Both the position numbers and the translations under genes were made by a program. A DNA stretch of 64,000 nt from Epinephelus fuscoguttatus (Eukaryota > Chordata > Actinopteri > Perciformes > Serranidae), in assembly GCF_011397635.1 (NCBI RefSeq), contig NC_064761.1:40822143-40886142 (forward strand). Direction: 5' to 3'. The notes below the pieces were generated by a model. It worked only from the letters and a program-made list of their open reading frames with translations. It ran no database searches and was not told the origin of the DNA. Shown piece after piece: positions 1 to 40,152 of the stretch. How positions within the stretch are numbered: the stretch's first letter is position 1; every line of letters starts with the position of its first letter.

Positions 1-336
1 AAAAAAAAAAAAAAAAGAAAAACATTTGCTGATTCCATTATCTAAAAATTCCAGATGTCATTTCCTGCAATACAGGAAGTGGGTGGATTGCGCCTCAGGA
101 AGTAGGCGTGTCCTCATGTCTCGGCTGCCCAGACCTTTTAGTCACTGTGTAAACATGAAAGCATTCCTCCGGCTGTCCAAAGAGAGCTACGCTTACAAAC
201 TTATCATACAACCTTCATTTTTCCCAGCTGACTTATTAAATTATGTCTTTAAAAAAAAAAATCTCAGTGTGTTTTCATTGTTCCTAACGTGTAATACAAA
301 CTGTACAGTGAAATGACTCAGGGTTAAGTTGTGGGG

Positions 337-29616
<29,280 letters not shown>

Positions 29617-29975
29617 CCGACAGAGGACATGGACAGAGTCTTCATCAACATCCAATTTAAAGAAGCTTCACTGCAGTAATAGTAGTCCTACACGCTCCTC
29701 AGTGCTAATCCATTGACTTCTGCTGTGTTATATTCCACTCCAGAGAAAGTTTTCGGCTCCACAAAGTCATGAACACCAGCAGCGGCAGACCGACAGTGGA
29801 CGGTGGTGAGCGGTGCGTAAAGTGCGGCGGTGTGTCCCCATGGAGCTGGAGCTGCTGCTGAGGATGGAGAGAGACAGGCGCTTCAGCTGAGCAGCCTGCG
29901 GGGGAGGAGCGTGTCTCTCTCACTGTAACTACACATAGACAGGCTCCTGGACCTGCTGCTGGCTTTTATAAAGGA
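29617..29975 (-). promoter_or_regulatory. kdr: putative kdr promoter and 5' leader
   Basis: Upstream of the kdr ATG on the minus strand lies a GC-rich leader. A TATAAAAG box sits at 29970-29963, which would place transcription start near 29935 and give a leader of about 320 nt. A 72-codon upstream ORF (29923-29705) lies inside it. The box is seen directly; its use is inference. Confidence 0.4.
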
Positions 29976-30103
29976 CAAACTCTTAACTGAGACCAGAGTT
30001 TTACTTTTAATGTTCAATATAAGTGAGCAGCACAGTTCTTAATCTCACTTTTATGGCGCCGTAATAATTCTAGTTTACACATTAGCCGTTACACTACCTC
30101 TGA

Positions 30104-30320
30104 TTCAAAGTTCCAGTGTGTAAATTTTTGGGGCAGAAATTGCATATACGACTCATAATTATGTTTTCATTAGTTTTATATCACCTAATACTGACAATTG
30201 TCGCGTTTTCCATTACCTTAGAAGGAGCTATGTAGGAAACGGGTCGTCTTTGGAGTCCGCCATGTTGTTTCTACAGTAGCCCAGAAGGAACAAATCAAAC
30301 ACTGGCTCAAGGTAGGGCAA
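30104..30320. mobile_element. truncated copy of the 37702-38552 MITE family
   Basis: CCAGTGTGTAAATTTTTGGG through GCCATGTTGTTTCTACAGTA to CACTGGCTC follows the same order as the left half of the 37702 element. Confidence 0.55.
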
Positions 30321-30339
30321 AGGAAGGCAACCCATGGCT

Positions 30340-30850
30340 CGGGAGTCTAGTACACTTTTATGTAGTATACCATGTGCACTATGTACTCATTGGCGTAGTG
30401 TGTGAATTTTGACAGGGCAGTGTTGTCTCAAACCAAACACGGCCGTTGTGCACTCACCGGAAATGACGACAGCAAATTAGCTAGTTAGCAAACTAGCATT
30501 AGCATTCGTTATCGTTCGCGTTACCAAATCATTACAGACTGCTAAATTAACCCAATAAACATACTGCTGGCTTAAACCCGACAACAGTATAGGGGTGCTT
30601 AGTGCAAAAAACACACGTATTTGTACAATGCAGCAACATTCACGGTCACACAGTCCTCGGCCACCATTTCCAGTTTGAAAAGTGGTCCCTCCCCTTCCGC
30701 TACGCAGCCAAGATGGCGACCATTTAGGATGAGAAGTGTCCATAGTTCCACACTCAACTTCTTGACTGTTTTAAGTGCACCATGTGGGTACTCATAGTGC
30801 ACTGCATTTTTCCATACTTCTCAGTGTGAACGCACTTATGCGCTCAAAAT
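30340..30850. mobile_element. MITE-like palindromic repeat
   Basis: The left part (TAGTACACTTTTATGTAGTA, GTGCACTATG) is mirrored by CATAGTGCACTGCA and TCCATACTTCTCAG near 30790-30830. Non-coding. Confidence 0.45.
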
Positions 30851-30852
30851 AT

Positions 30853-31395
30853 TAACTGTGATGCTGCGTTCCAGGCAACCTGTAACTCGTGTTTTTACAA
30901 CCTTCTACCCGTGAAAGTGCACTGGAACGGCAGTCAAACCCGTAACTTACCACCCGTGAACTCGTACCAGATCGATGTACTCCCAGTTATGCTTTCTGAC
31001 GTTACATAGCCCTCATTACCTTACTCCTCTAAACAACAATGGCAGCCCCATGGATGCGGTGTTGATGCAGGTGATACACGGTGAGAAATAGACATAAAAT
31101 AACCCTAATGTTAACGCATTATTGGCAGCCGCTCTAACAGCTGGTTTCCAGTGCACGAATAAATCAATACAAAATACGTTTCCAAACACACAGATAACGT
31201 AAAATAAAAAGTATAGTAGCATCTGTGACCTTATGCGCCGTTTCTCCTCCTCCGTTTCACTCAAATGAGCAAGGAACCGGCACCTTTGGTGACAGAAGTG
31301 ATCATAAACAAACATAAACCCCGCACAGTCCGCCATGTTGCTTTGAGAGTTTGGCGTGACTTGCCTGGAATGCTATGAAGTCGTGAGTCGTGACT
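30853..31395. mobile_element. MITE-like repeat
   Basis: GCTGCGTTCCAGGCAACCTG near the left edge is mirrored by TTGCCTGGAATGC at about 31361-31373. The apparent 106-codon hydrophobic frame inside (31336-31016) has no recognisable domain and looks incidental. Confidence 0.45.
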
Positions 31396-33540
31396 TGAAG
31401 TGGTGACTTAGGACATCACATTTTGGGTTTACTTGAGCTTCAAATAAACTTGATTCTACTTAAAGGACAACTTTGGTATTTTTCAACCTGGGCCCTATTT
31501 CCGCATGCGTATGTATGCGTATGATTCATGGGTACAACTCGTTCTAAAATTGGTTCAGTATTGAGGGAGGCGGATGCAACCGGAGCCGCAAAACAAGCTA
31601 AAACGGTAATGGGGGCAAATACGTCCCTTATAAGTTTGCGCATTAAAAGTGCTTTTTTTTTCGCCACTGACCGGTTCAGATCGCCAGTGCTATGAGTGCT
31701 ATGAGTGGAGTCAGCTGTCAGTCAGTGTTGGAGCAGAGAGGGGGAGGGCTGCCCTGCTGGGTACTGTAAGTGAGTATGTGTGTTACTAATCAAGATGTTG
31801 ATTATTACCATTATTACCATAAGCGATTGTTGCTACATCTGAAAATATTCTTTTCAGTGAAAAGTTCATATGTAGAAAATAACATTCATTCTGTTGCTTT
31901 CATCTTTTCACCGTGCAGGAATGCCTCCTTCTGGTAAAGCATATATCTCGACATTTTTCAGTTTTATTGCCCAGTATAAAACACTTGTTAGAGAAGTCAT
32001 CGAAAGAAACGATACTTTGAAAAAGAAATTCAGACACTTACAATGCTTATTACATTTTTAACTGGGTATTGAGCAAACTGTAATTTATTACATTTCAAAA
32101 GTAACCCTCCTAACACTGACCGCTAGATGCAACTATATCCGACACACTGGACCTTTAAGGTGTGTTTGTGTCCCAGTTCACAAATGGAAAATTTCACTGA
32201 CACAACTGTAACTCTGTGTAACAACAGACTATGACGTGGTCATATTTAGTAGCTTGAACTCTTCTTACTGTTCTTACAGGTACAAATAAAGAAATGGATC
32301 CAGTTTTATCACCTGCCCAAAGATGTCAAAGTTTGTTAAAGTCTGAAAGGTGAGCTCAAACAGTCAGATAAACATGCCAAGAGAGCAGGTAGCACCATTT
32401 CACCTGCTCTCTGATGATGATGAGGAGGTTTGTGTTTTGCTGGCATGGATTCAGGAGGGTGTAGGGAGACGATGGGGTTGTATGTTATGTGCTATATCCA
32501 CGTTTCCTGGCCTGGTCACTTCTACAGGGACTCTCTGCCCACTAAACCGCCCACCCTCCTCCTAAGCAGCACTTCCTGGAGGGCACTCCAACTGTAGCCC
32601 ACCTCTGGAAAAGCTGGAAACAGAGAACATTTTCCATTTTTCTATTTGCTCTTGTTTTCCACATTCAGCATGAGGTGATTGCTTTGAACTCTGGCCCGCT
32701 CGGAGACAAAGAGAAACATAAAAGATGATTTTTAACGAATGTGAGGGGAAAAACAAGAGGAGGAAATGTTTGTGAGACACATTACTTTATATTTAGGTCT
32801 TAATATGATATCTACTCAGTATCTGTAGCACACTTTAAATGAAAGGTTTTGTGCTTTCTTTCTGGTAATAAACAAAGCATAAAGACTGCTAAGTTCTTTT
32901 TATTTTTAGGGGAAGTTGTTCTCTGTAGATCTGAATTCAAAAACAGTGTTTACATCATGAGAACAGCTCCTATTCAAATGTCTTCCCAAGTAAAAAAAAA
33001 AAAAAAAAGTGAATTGCCTTGGCACTGTTTGTGTTTATGCTCTGAGATCACAAGAGGGATTTCAAAGGTCAGTGTCCCACAATTCAGTACAGAGAGAAGA
33101 ATGGACACGGAGCGTACATGCACCGAGAGAGAGGCTGGGAGGGGGCGAGTGTTTGGGTATCCACTCTGCATTGTTGTGATTGATGCAGAAAAGAGGGCAC
33201 AGGGAGAGAATTTTACACAACTTAAGTGAAACATGAGAGAGAGCATGCAGCATTAACACAACTAATGTAGGATCTGAAGGAAAAATATAGGCTATGAAAG
33301 AAATGTGGGATCAGATAACCTCATTGATACCCAGGGGGAAAGATCACCCATGCACTACAACACAGACTGACAACACATCACACAAATTACAATACAAGAG
33401 GGCATTAATATCACAGTAACCTGCCTGGTCACTAAATAAAAAACAGCGCAGCGATGGGTTGGGTCTGGGCATTTTTAGGCAATTCTGAGCAACAAGCAGA
33501 AGAATTGGAAAACATTTAGGAATTTAGCAACACAATCTGC
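31396..33540. other. intergenic, no gene recognised
   Basis: Includes one end of a TTAA element (TTAAAGGACAACTTTGGTAT at 31460) and a right end of the CACACTGGACCTTTAA family at 32140-32157. The rest shows no coding pattern. Confidence 0.5.
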
Positions 33541-33545
33541 CTTTT

Positions 33546-33622
33546 GCATCAGCTGAGGCTTGAACTTACAACCTCTGAGACTAAGAATCAATTTCTATCT
33601 CACTGAGCTAATTAGTCAGTGA
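33546..33622 (-). repeat. tRNA-like fragment (probable SINE head or tRNA remnant)
   Basis: On the minus strand, TTAGCTCAGTGAGATAGAAA resembles a tRNA A box and, about 30 bp further, GAGGTTGTAAGTTCAAGCC resembles a B box. The B box departs from GGTTCGAATCC and no good acceptor stem was found, so it is unlikely to be a working tRNA gene. Confidence 0.35.
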
Positions 33623-33639
33623 GATCTCATGTGTAGCTT

Positions 33640-34530
33640 CACAAACTGACTAAGCCAGACGTGCAGGTTTAGCAGCCGTCCATGCATGGAAAAGCAGATT
33701 TCAAACCGCTGTAAAAAATTCAGTTATTGAAACAAAAATCTGAAAATACACACCAGATGTTGGTAATTTGTTTGTAACAATGATTGATTTGCTCCATAAG
33801 TGAAAAACTGATGTTTAAAATTGCCATTTTTACATTGACTCCAATTGTTCACATTAGAGCAAAATTCAAAATGCTGTCAAAAATTCAGTCTTTGAGATAA
33901 AATTCTGAAATTTGCCACACATCATCTACCATGACTCTAGAATTTTGTCTTTTTTTCATGAACATTGAAGATTTATTTAGCAAGAATTTGCATGTATATG
34001 TTTACAGTACTGTTTACAGTCAAACATTTTGATGCACTGTAGGCTCAATTTTTGATAAATCAAAAATCTGAGAAACATAGTTTGTGTAGGACAGTCTGAA
34101 GATGCTCTGTAGCAAGTTTGGTGTCAATTGAGCAAAAATTGTGGGAGGAGATAGGTTTAAGAAGTTTTACAGTTTTTGAAAAAAAAAACATATTTTTTAA
34201 TAGGTTTAAATGTACAAAAGTTTCTTCAGTATTGGGGCTACAGTTTGATGAAAGTTGTGAAGTTGTAGCACGTATGGTTGATTTGTTATAAATTTTCAAA
34301 GTTTTGAATTTTAGACGCTTGCTGTAGCGCCACCATCAGGACTATTGGCTTGAGTTTACAGCTGAGGATATCTGGCATGAGACTGGACCTTTGTGCAAAG
34401 TTTGGTGAGTTTTCACCCATGGGAAGTATGATTTCCTCGGAAGAAGAAAGAAGAAAGAAGAAGAAGATCTAGGATTACAATAGTGTCCTGGCAGCTTAGC
34501 TGCCCAGACCCTAATTAATAAATGAAAAGC
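33640..34530. repeat. interspersed repeat ending in an AAGAAG run
   Basis: Poly-A/T-rich sequence with repeated phrases such as AAAATTCAGT, TTTGGTGAGTTTTCACCCAT and a 3' part with (AAGAAG)n, then AATAGTGTCCTGGCAGC. The end is similar to abundant fish repeats; the family was not determined. Confidence 0.45.
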
Positions 34531-34589
34531 AGACCATAAGCGCTGCATCTAAAACCGGGAATAATAAAGCAGTCAAATAAAATGTCAAA

Positions 34590-34885
34590 AAAAAACAAAA
34601 AAAAGGACAGGGTGAGGAGCTCGGAGATCTGGAGGGAGCTCCAAGAGGAGCCGCTGCTCCTTCATGTCAAAAGTTGTCAGTGGAGGTGGTTCAGGCATCT
34701 GATCAGGATCCTACTGGGCCCCGGGGCAGACTCAGGACATGCTGGAGGGATTACACATCTCGTCTGGCCTGAGAATGCCTCGGGATCCCCCAGGAGGAGC
34801 TGGAAAGTGTTGCTGGGGAGAGGGACGTCTGGAAGACTTTGCTCAGCCTGCTGCCCCAGCGACCCGGCTCTGGATAAGCAGTCGA
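34590..34885 (+). mobile_element. LINE 3' fragment
   Basis: GC-rich block with GACTCAGGACATGCTGGAGG, GCCTCGGGATCCCCCAGGAG, GAGCTGGAAAGTGTTGCTGG and CCAGCGACCCGGCTCTGGAT. This is the characteristic 3' end of a fish LINE with codon-like structure but a broken frame. Confidence 0.55.
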
Positions 34886-35029
34886 GGACAGTTTAAGGAT
34901 TTCTTATCAAGTGTTCAAGAAACAGAATAAAGAAATAGTCTGGCACACTTTGTTTTTTCATTGGGATTACACAAATAAGATAATGCCTAACTTGTTAATT
35001 AGCGAGCTGTGGAGGGACAAGTAAGTCAA

Positions 35030-35955
35030 GGTCAAGGTCCGCTTTATTATTCCCAAGGGGCAAATTGTGGTACAGCCAGCGGCAATCACATCTAAAATAC
35101 AATAGACAGAAAAAACAAGAACTACAGATACGATATGATAGATAATAGACACAATAATAGACAAAACACAAGTCACTCATTGAGGACGTTGATGGCAGCA
35201 GTAACAAAAGAGTTCTTAAGTCTGTTTGTCCTGCACTGAGGCAATCTGTATCTACGGCCAGACGGGAGCACCTTAAATTCCACAGCCAGAGGGTGAGATG
35301 GCTCAGCAAGGATTGTTTGGGCCTTGCTTAAAACGGTCATTTAGAGTGGTACCCACTACCTTACGACACATTTTAACAATACTCAGAAGTCTGTTTTTGT
35401 GCTTAACACTAAGAAGTCCAAACCAGCTAATGAAGGTAAAAGTTAAAACAGATTCAATAAAACATGAGTAAAACATCCTCATAAAGGTACAATCAACGTT
35501 AAAAAGGCGAAGCTTGCGCAAGAAGTACAGATGCTGGTGTGCTTTGTTGCAAACAGAATCAATGTGCTGATCGAAAGACCGATTATCGTCAATGACAGTG
35601 CCCAGGTATTTATACTCATGTACACACTCTACTGTCTGATCAGTGATCACAACTGGTGAAAAAGCCGTGGGGTTCTTTCTGAAATCCACAATCATTACTT
35701 TAGTCTTGGACTAGATAAGATAAATTACACCAGTCAGAAAAGTTGCTAAGGACAGGGCCAAGTTCAGGCTGGTCATTATGCAAGGAAACAATCTCAAAAT
35801 ATGGCAAACTTCATACTGGCTTTGACAGGAATTTGTATAAAGAACAAATAACGGGGAGGAAAGAACACAACCCTGAGGTGCACCAGTGGAGGACAGAAGA
35901 GCATCAGATAAGACACCATTCACCCTGACCCGCTGACAGCAAAGTGTCAAAAAAA
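35030..35955 (-). pseudogene. LINE reverse-transcriptase remnant
   Basis: The minus-strand frame at 35950-35711 contains STGAPQGCVLSSPLFVLYTN, the RT motif before the catalytic FADD box. The next frame (35695-35303) contains MIVDFRKN, EYKYLGTVIDD and LYFLRKLRLFNVD, the RT thumb region. Frames are broken between and after them. The end at 35040 (CTTTATTATTCCCAAGGGGC) is a typical LINE tail. Confidence 0.75.
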
Positions 35956-35959
35956 TCCA

Positions 35960-37700
35960 CCAGCCAACAAATCAGTCCAGGATTAATGTGCAAACTACTA
36001 CTACTAAAGTAGGCACCTTTTGGAACCTGTGGACACGGCCATGCTCTCAGTCTTCCCCTGCTTTTGGCTTAAAGTAAGCTGCTGCAGTGAAGCCACCAGA
36101 GATTGTTCATAGTGTACAGATGGAGGCACTAAAAAATCTTGAGGTGGCACACAAAAACAAAAAGCCATTACTGAATTTCACAAATCTATCATGCTATGTG
36201 TGTAAGCTAAGTGTAGGCTACGGGCTTGTTGAAAACTGTGTGAAAATGAGAGTGAATTACTTAGGTACTAATATACTTTGGTTTCCTATTTTACAGTTCA
36301 TGTTACTAATAATCTGATGTGCAAATAATACCACCACAGTTAACATTTTGAGCTCCACAAAAATCCTGTTTTCATGTGTTAAGTATCAGTACATGTTTGG
36401 TAATTCATTATTCTGGGCTGGTCGTCCTTTTCCTGAAAAAGATAAATATGCTGCTTTAATTTAATGGAGTGTATTGATTGTAAGGAACAAAATGTTTACT
36501 GGGAATAAGCCGTTAAGTTCACATTACTTTCGCGAAGGGGCCAGCAATTGTATCAAGGTGGCCGTGGCCCTCCAGGACTCCTGAAGGCATCAACAAATTG
36601 AGAAAAATGTACAGGAGGAGGAATGCCTGGATTTCGGGATACACCGGAGCCTTTGGTCAGAGGATCTCAGGTCTCCAGCTATGTGGGGACAACAGTTGTG
36701 AAATGTAAGCAGTGCAAAGCCATTTAATGTTTTGTAGACAAACAACGGGTTATTTAAACTCACAATGTCTGGTTTTCTGCAGTCAATCTCCGGGTTTTGT
36801 CAGCGGGAACTTGAAAACATGGAGGGCTTGCCAGATTACACACAAACTTCGGGATTAATTGCACACTCCGGTAAGGAACACAGTGGACAGAGGTACCAGT
36901 CTCCTTTATTCATCTGGGTTCAGATATTTTGTATATTTGTTTTTTTATGATATCCCATTGTGCCCGTGGAGCACCAGCTTAAAAACAATCTTCTGGGGGC
37001 CCTTATGGGGGTCCCACTCTTGGCACAGTAAAAAGAGGACACCGAGGACAGAGAAGGGAGGGAAGCAGGAAACAGTCCACACTTCCTCAGACAGGATACC
37101 GTGCTCCTCTAAGAGGCATCCTGGAATCTAATGCCTCAAAGGCTTTACCAAGTCTTTCACACAAACACACTTCTTTTCCTTTGACACATTACTGCATTGT
37201 GGAACACAGAGTAACAGACTGTGGGAGGAAAACTCACAAAAACTGAACACTGGTGAAGTGCAGAGGCCAAGAGGTCACTCAACATCAGGCTTGGTAACAC
37301 TGTGATGAAGAACAAAGTGTGCACAAGATTCTGCTTTGAACAATCACACATAAAACACCACAGCTCCTTGCGTTCTACTTTTTCTCCACTGCATCTCAGA
37401 GGGAAATATTGTTCTTTGACTTTGCATTTATCTGTAAACTTACCTGTAGTTATGTTAACAAGATACTTTGCAGATAAAGACTTTATAGTTGAACTTATAA
37501 GGTGCAATACATTGCTTTGGATTTAACTACCCAAGAGTAGTAGTAAAGTTGAAAATAAGTCCACTTTTATCAATCACACCATTAAAATGCAGCTTTTGTG
37601 TTAATTCATCAGTATAATAATCAAACAATATGTCCATAATGTTATTGTTACTTGTGAAACTTAAAAGTATATTTTGCTAATAAAATATATTTAACTCCTT
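35960..37700. other. intergenic, no gene recognised
   Basis: No frame with recognisable homology, no long tandem repeat and no clear inverted termini were seen. Confidence 0.5.
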
Positions 37701-37701
37701 C

Positions 37702-38552
37702 TTAAAGGTCCAGTCTGTAGGCTTTAGGGGGATATATTGGCAGAAATTGAATTTATTACAATAAGGATGTTTTCTTTTGTGTATAATCACCTGAAAATAA
37801 GAATTGCTGTGTTTTGTTTGTATTTTTTTAACTTTAAAATGAGCTGTTTCTATTTACATAAGGAGCGGGTCCTCGTCCATGGACATCACCATGTTGCACC
37901 GCCATGTTTCTACATTAGCCCAAAACAGACAGACCAGACAAGCACATCAGAAAAAAAAATTAATATGAAACTATTTTATTTTATTTTTTATCGGTTTAAA
38001 TCACCTTAAAGTGACTTTCCAGTATGTCACTACGTTGTTACACGTTAAGAGATCTAATTTACGGGTGCCATAAGCATCAGCTGTTCTGTTCATTCATTGA
38101 GTCCACAAGTATCTCTTGCTTTTATTACTAACATTCAGCACAACTTGTTATCCAGAGACCATCAAGCAGAGTTAGGTAGCTTAATCACATTGATGACTGC
38201 CTCAGTATCTGTCTCCCTGATGCCATGACCACGGTCAAAAAAATGTGTGCCTCTGCAGGCATGCAACACCTGGCTGCGTTTCCCTGTCCATCCAAATGAG
38301 GCCCTGTTTGTAGGTGACTGCCAGGCAGTGTTTACAAGTGGTAATACAAGAAAACAAAAACAAAAGCAAACACAAGGAAAACTGGCTCTTACACACCTGG
38401 TCTGTTTGTTTTGGAGAGGAAGAAATCTCTGGGGATAATTTGGCTTCACACTGAAGGAATTTTAATTAGGAGAAGTTTCAGCTGGTTACAATCTCCAATT
38501 TCACCACTAGATGCCACTAAATCTCCCTAAATCTTACACACTGTTCCTTTAA
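37702..38552. mobile_element. TTAA-flanked MITE
   Basis: Starts TTAAAGGTCCAGTCTGTAGG and ends TTACACACTGTTCCTTTAA. Internal landmarks (GGGGGATATATTGGCAGAAA, CATGTTTCTACATTAGCCC, CACCACTAGATGCCACTAAA) belong to a very common percomorph fish family. At 851 bp it is longer than its relatives, suggesting an internal insertion near 38000-38250. Confidence 0.8.
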
Positions 38553-38601
38553 GTAATATCTCAAAGGAAGATCTTTTAATGTAGCTACTTGAGTATTAGT
38601 A

Positions 38602-38861
38602 GTAGTATCGGTCACTACCTGGAGCTCGCATAAACGGAGCCTGGGTTTGTTGAAGGTGGCAGTGCTGTTTAGGCTGAAAAAGCCTGTGAGTTTATCTTCT
38701 CTATCTCCTTTAACTTTATCTTATATTGGAGTTATGCTATGTAGCGTGTGAAATAGAGTATGGTGAATGTGCTGGGAAAGGTAGTATCGGCACTGTCTCT
38801 ACCTGGAGCTCGCATGAACGGAGCCTGGGTTTGTTGAAGGTGGCAGTGCTGTTTGGGCTGA
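38602..38861. repeat. 76-81-bp direct repeat, two copies
   Basis: 38602-38677 and 38781-38861 share GTAGTATCGG..., CTACCTGGAGCTCGCAT and GGAGCCTGGGTTTGTTGAAG with few differences, separated by about 100 bp. Confidence 0.8.
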
Positions 38862-39928
38862 GAATGCCATGTGTAAGTAAGGTAAAGGAGGTTGTTGGGT
38901 TGGTGCGGGGAGCAGTGAGAGCTGGCATTAGGGGAGTGTCTCTGGGATGCCAGAGATCACTGTCATGGGACCAACTAGAAGAAACACTGGTGAAAGGAGG
39001 TTCCCACCTGATGACCCCAAAAACATGTTAGGCATCACTGCTCACTGGTCTGTATAGTTAAGCCTTGCCATAATAGCTTATCATAGGGCTTAGGAGGTTA
39101 TTCACTGAGTGCTGATCCTTTCTCTAGAGCACAAACTTCTTGTGTTTATTTGAACTGCTTTGTGGTAGTGTTACTTTAATATCAATAATGAAGCCTTATT
39201 AGAGCTGAAATTATTAGCCGACAGATAAATTGGATAGTTGATTGACCAAAAAATGAACCAGCAGCTTCACTAATAATCAAATAACTGTTGAAGTCATTTA
39301 TTAAACTTACTCCAGCATCTTAAATGCGAATATTTGCTGCTTGTTTTTTTTCTTCTTCATGATATTAGACTAAATAGCCGATGTTTTGTTTTTTTCTTAG
39401 TTGGACAAAACAAACAGTTTAATTATGTAAACTTGGGCTTTAAGGAAATTTCATTGACTAATCATTAGCTGCAGCCACAATATAAATACTTATTCCACTA
39501 CTGCATTAAACTTTGTATGTAAAAAGTCAAACTGACAGTTATTACACTCAGTTTCAAGAGAAATAATTCATTAAAAGCATTATCCCGCTCTGTAGAAATG
39601 TACTGCATCTGGCTGGATGGTCCATGCTCTCAGGTTGACTCCACTTGTGACTGTGTGTGTTCACATCACAGACTGGTTCAGATTGAGGTGCTGCCACCTG
39701 CTGTATCATTTTACACACTGTTTTCTAAAAGTCTGAATACAAACTAAAAGCTCTTTCAATGGACGCTGAGAATAACGTTTTTCACACAATTAATTTGTAA
39801 GTTATTAATTTTTTATGATGAAATTATTAACCGGCATTTCCTGCCATCACATTTCATCCGGAACTGTTGCCACCGTTTCCCGACGGTCTCTTTTCTGCGT
39901 CGCACAAAACATTGCACACAACCGGAAG

Positions 39929-40152
39929 ATGAATTGGAGCTCAGTTAGCCTGAGCTTTACCGATGTTTTATGGTCTTTTCTGGCTTTTTGTTTCCTCGTA
40001 GCTTTCTGTGCTCATAAAGTCTCACTACACCTGCCGATAAAACATGAAACATGGCGACTTTACGTTTTATTTCAGGATCTTATTCGCTACGGAAAAACCA
40101 AACACAGCCTCAAACGAGACGACTGGCTCCGTTCGTTTGACGTCCCAAAAAG
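39929..40152 (+). CDS. srd5a3: srd5a3 exon 1
   Basis: Encodes [10 protein letters not shown], a hydrophobic helix, then [11 protein letters not shown] and FDVPKR. Donor GTAAAA, phase 2. Confidence 0.9.

Noticed and set aside
31016-31336. A 106-codon minus-strand frame with a hydrophobic stretch (LLYFLFYVICVFGNVF)
   Set aside because: It lies within a MITE-like repeat, has no recognisable family and no splice or promoter context.
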